Below, in pieces: positions 61,404 to 64,000 of a stretch of 64,000 bases of DNA. Source of the DNA: Roseibium sp. MMSF_3544 (GTDB lineage: Bacteria; Pseudomonadota; Alphaproteobacteria; Rhizobiales; Stappiaceae); contig NZ_JASHKA010000003.1 in assembly GCF_030732845.1 (NCBI RefSeq), positions 62,001 to 126,000 on the forward strand, in the 5' to 3' direction. Under the pieces are notes generated by a model. It searched no databases. It saw only the letters and a program-made list of their open reading frames with translations, and was not told the origin of the DNA. The first letter of the stretch is position 1. Every line of letters starts with the position of its first letter. The position numbers and the translations under genes are program-made.

Positions 61404-62192
61404 TCAGGTCCGGTAATGCGACATCTCGACGTCCAACCGGCGCCGGACGGCCCGCCATTCCTGTTCACCCTCGTAGCCATACCAGTCACTGGCTGCCATA
61501 TCGGTAAGATGCCGCCGTTGTTCGCCTTCGGGGATCGTCCGGATTGCCGCGCCACCGGCGGCGGCCTGCTGGACCTGAAGCTGCACTGCACATGCCTGGT
61601 CGAGATAGAAAGCGCGGAAAAAGGTTTCTCCCGCGTCACGGCCAAATACGAAGGCGCCGTGCCAGGCTTCCACGATCGCCTTCTTGCCGCGTCCCGCCTC
61701 AAGGAGCCCTGACAAAAAATCGTCGGTACATTCGAATTCGTAATCGGTGTAACCGATGACGTCGCCGCCGCCGATCATCAGATAGGCCTGGCTGTAGGGC
61801 CCGACGCCATCTGCCTGTGCAGACACGCCCATGATCGCCTTTGTGTGGATGTGCATGATGCAGTTCTTGTCAGGCTCCGCCTCGAAGAACAATTTGCCGA
61901 TTTCGGTGGCTGAGGGATTCGGCTCGCCGTTTTCCGGATTGTGGTTTTTCCGGTCGAAGCCAACCTTGATCAGATTGGATGCCGTCACTTCTTCATGCAT
62001 CCAGCCGTAGTGATGGGTCAGCAGCGCATCCTCCCCCGGAACCCGCAGCGCATGCCACTGGTTGGTGAGATCAGTCAGGCGATACTTCACCAGCGCGTTG
62101 TAAATGGCGGCCAGTTCCTGCCTGGCATCCCACTCCTTGTCTGTGCAATTGGCCGGACGTTTTGCCGTCGGCGTCGGGGTCATGATGTTCAT
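61404..62192 (-). CDS. Class II aldolase/adducin family protein
   Basis: The 262-residue protein has the zinc-site motif MHIHTKAIMGVSA and a later His in WHGAFVFGRD, typical of the L-fuculose/ribulose-phosphate aldolase fold. The start at 62192 (MNIMTPTPT) is chosen because GGAGGAG lies upstream. It may cleave a sugar phosphate or act as adducin-like protein. It is divergent from the GlxA-like regulator at 62288. Confidence 0.85.
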   Translation of the reverse strand: MNIMTPTPTAKRPANCTDKEWDARQELAAIYNALVKYRLTDLTNQWHALRVPGEDALLTHHYGWMHEEVTASNLIKVGFDRKNHNPENGEPNPSATEIGKLFFEAEPDKNCIMHIHTKAIMGVSAQADGVGPYSQAYLMIGGGDVIGYTDYEFECTDDFLSGLLEAGRGKKAIVEAWHGAFVFGRDAGETFFRAFYLDQACAVQLQVQQAAAGGAAIRTIPEGEQRRHLTDMAASDWYGYEGEQEWRAVRRRLDVEMSHYRT

Positions 62193-62287
62193 GGGCAGGC
62201 TCCTCCTTGCTTCCTGCCGATAGGCTGAACCGGATGGCCGCTGAATATTTGTCTTGAAATTCCGAATATCATCCACAAACTTCCACA

Positions 62288-63238
62288 ATGCTCCGCGTCT
62301 GCCTCGTTCTCTTTCCGCGCTTTCAGATGCTGGCCTACGTGCTGGCAACAGAAACCATGCGGATTGCCAACAAGCATTGCGGCAAGGAGCTGTTTTCCTG
62401 GGAAACCCGGACAGCGACAGCTGATCCAGTTGTTGCCTCCAATGGCGCGCTTGTCGCGCCGGACAAGACCGGCTGGTCCGGCGGTGAAGCCTTCGATCTA
62501 GTCCTTTTGTGCGCAGGCTATGAACCGTTTGCGGTCAGGCCTGCCGGCCTTGGTGCGCTGCTGGCACGTGCAGACCGGGCGGGAGCCGTTCTCGGCGGGC
62601 TCGACACCGGCACGATGGTGCTGGCAAGGCTCGGATACCTGGCCGGCCACCAGGCTGTGCTGCATCACGAAGCGGAGGCAGGATTCCGTGAAGCCTGGCC
62701 GGAGATTGCGGTCAGCGGCGGCATCTACTGCCTTGACGAAAAGCGCCTGACCGCAGCAGGTGGAACGGCGACCGGCGACGCAATTCTTGCGTGGATCGCC
62801 CGAACCGTCTCACCCGAACTCGCCGCTGCGACGTCCGAAGACATGGCCCACGGAACGATCCGCGGAGGTGCGGAGCGGCAACGGCGCCAGATGACAGCAG
62901 ATCCGGTTCTATTGGAAATGACCGACCTGATGACAGCCCATCTGGCTGAACCGCTTGAGCTTGCCGAAATCGCAAATCGGCTCGGCCTCAGTCCGAAACG
63001 CTTGCGCACCCGTTGTGTCAAAGGTCTCGGGCAAGTGCCGTCGCAGGTCTATCTGCGCCTTCGGCTTGACCATGCGCTTGACCTCCTGCGCAACACGGAA
63101 ATCCCGGTGACGGACATTGCAATTGCGACCGGCTTCGGTTCCCTTGCCGGGTTTTCCAGAACCTTCAAGGCAACCTATCGGGCGACCCCGAGGAGCTTCC
63201 GCGCAGGTGCGGCCAAGGCCGGAAGCTCCGTCCCCTGA
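62288..63238 (+). CDS. GlxA-family AraC-type regulator with degenerate DJ-1 domain
   Basis: The 316 residues have an N-terminal DJ-1/PfpI-like domain and a C-terminal AraC HTH (about 215-305; LAEIANRLGLSPKRLRTRCV, IAIATGFGSLAGFSRTFKA). At the nucleophile elbow the sequence reads LGGLDTGTMVLAR: the usual Cys is replaced by Asp, so the domain likely senses rather than catalyses. It is divergent from the aldolase-like gene. Confidence 0.85.
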   Translation: MLRVCLVLFPRFQMLAYVLATETMRIANKHCGKELFSWETRTATADPVVASNGALVAPDKTGWSGGEAFDLVLLCAGYEPFAVRPAGLGALLARADRAGAVLGGLDTGTMVLARLGYLAGHQAVLHHEAEAGFREAWPEIAVSGGIYCLDEKRLTAAGGTATGDAILAWIARTVSPELAAATSEDMAHGTIRGGAERQRRQMTADPVLLEMTDLMTAHLAEPLELAEIANRLGLSPKRLRTRCVKGLGQVPSQVYLRLRLDHALDLLRNTEIPVTDIAIATGFGSLAGFSRTFKATYRATPRSFRAGAAKAGSSVP

Positions 63239-63244
63239 CCCAGG

Positions 63245-63257
63245 GTCCGTACCCTAG
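63245..63257. repeat. 13-bp sequence identical to the MITE outer end
   Basis: GTCCGTACCCTAG equals 12830-12842 of the 270-bp MITE. Its CTAG supplies the stop codon of the LysR gene below, just as the MITE end does for the EamA gene. It may be a relic or a coincidence. Confidence 0.35.
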
Positions 63258-64000
63258 ACCGATTTGGTCAGCGCCCCGACCTCACCGCGGAACCACATAT
63301 GGGCGGGGTCGTTCTGCCGGCGCGGATGCCAGAGCATGGTGACATCGAACCCAGGGACGTTCAGCGGTGGCCTGTGAGAGACGACAATGTCCTTGTAGCG
63401 TTCAGCAAGCCTTCGGGGAATGAGGCAAAACGCGTCCGATTGCGCCACCAGCGCAGGAGCCAGGAGAAAGCTCGGCAGCGAAACAGAAACCTGCCGCTTC
63501 AATCCATGCCTGGCGAGTGCCTTGTCGGCCGCGCCGACAAACCCGCCGCCCTCCGGCGAGACCAAAACGTGCCTTGCCGCGCAAAAGGCCTCCAGAGTCA
63601 GCTCCTCACCGCTCAACGGATGATCACGGCGCATGATGACGCAAAATTGCTCGGCAAGGGCGGTCCGCGACATGGCATCGGGCAAGCTCATGCCGGTAGC
63701 AAGCGCGAGATCCACCGTATCGTTTTCAAGCAACATCCAGAGGGTTTTGGGCTCGAAAGCCAGGAAAGCCAGACGGGCGTTGGGCGCGAGGCGTCTCATT
63801 CGCTCTTCAAGTTTCGGTCCAAGCAATGCGTGCACATAGTCCGTGCCAACGAGCCTGAAGGTGTTGCGGGCGGTTGCCGGATCAAACGCATTGTTCTCGC
63901 GCACGAGCGCATCGAGATCCTGAAGGTTCCGGCGCAGATCCGTCTGCAGGCGCCGGGCACGGCTTGTGGCAACCAGACGGCGTCCGGACGGTGTCAGCAG
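63254..64000 (-). CDS. LysR-family transcriptional regulator, 5' part beyond window
   Basis: The 248 visible residues cover the end of the winged helix linker (LLTPSGRRLVATSRARRLQT) and the complete effector-binding domain (FRLVGTDYVHALLGPKLEER, LVENDTVDLALATG-like text and CVIMRRDHPLSGEELTLEAF). The HTH lies to the right of the window. It converges with the GlxA-type gene at 15 bp. Confidence 0.88.
   Translation of the reverse strand: MLTPSGRRLVATSRARRLQTDLRRNLQDLDALVRENNAFDPATARNTFRLVGTDYVHALLGPKLEERMRRLAPNARLAFLAFEPKTLWMLLENDTVDLALATGMSLPDAMSRTALAEQFCVIMRRDHPLSGEELTLEAFCAARHVLVSPEGGGFVGAADKALARHGLKRQVSVSLPSFLLAPALVAQSDAFCLIPRRLAERYKDIVVSHRPPLNVPGFDVTMLWHPRRQNDPAHMWFRGEVGALTKSV

Overview
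The window reads as a chromosomal segment of a GC-rich alphaproteobacterium. The best guess is a marine Hyphomicrobiales of the Stappiaceae type (Roseibium/Labrenzia-like). That guess rests on the split imuA-imuB-dnaE2 mutagenesis cassette, the Hsp20/DUF1150 pair behind an alphaproteobacterial RpoH promoter, OpgC, the ugpBAEC operon and the style of the palindromic intergenic repeats. It is inference, since no marker gene such as rRNA is present. No tRNA, rRNA, CRISPR array, prophage or full-length transposase was seen.

Left part (0-19.6 kb): a RidA protein; a coupled CoA-transferase/ThDP-enzyme operon; a secreted PHB-depolymerase-like esterase; a K+ channel with a C-terminal zinc ribbon; an SDR; a YeeE/YedE sulfur-transport protein, a DUF302 protein and an unannotated 33-codon ORF that ends at an intrinsic terminator; a TTC38-type protein with OpgC; an EamA exporter whose stop codon lies in the end of a 270-bp MITE; the heat-shock pair; LysR, YjbR and MFS genes; AlkC-type DNA repair; and a WYL regulator facing a monooxygenase-like protein.

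Middle part (19.6-37.8 kb): the glycerol-3-phosphate ABC operon ugpBAEC behind a striking palindrome; imuA-imuB with a perfect GAAC-N7-GAAC SOS box inside imuA; 1.3 kb of palindromic repeats; then dnaE2; a LysR-controlled aldo-keto reductase/VOC/small membrane protein cluster; and a second sugar-type ABC transporter with a terminator hairpin between its binding protein and its first permease.

Right part (37.8-64 kb): regulators, an adenylate cyclase, a second PHB-depolymerase-like enzyme, a fatty-acid desaturase, a GGDEF-EAL protein with tandem PAS domains and a coupled small helical partner, and an SLC13 permease. From about 53.5 kb the DNA looks accessory, with AT-rich spacers, many small exported proteins and few recognisable families. 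Two blocks stand out there. One (53.5-56.4 kb) has two tandem paralogous exported proteins, each with four cysteines. They are transcribed divergently from an unannotated 45-residue secreted cysteine-rich peptide that is coupled to a membrane-anchored protein. The other (59.6-60.6 kb) is a Tox-MPTase3-like zinc metallopeptidase whose stop codon overlaps the start of an exported protein, arranged like an effector/immunity pair. The window ends inside a LysR gene.
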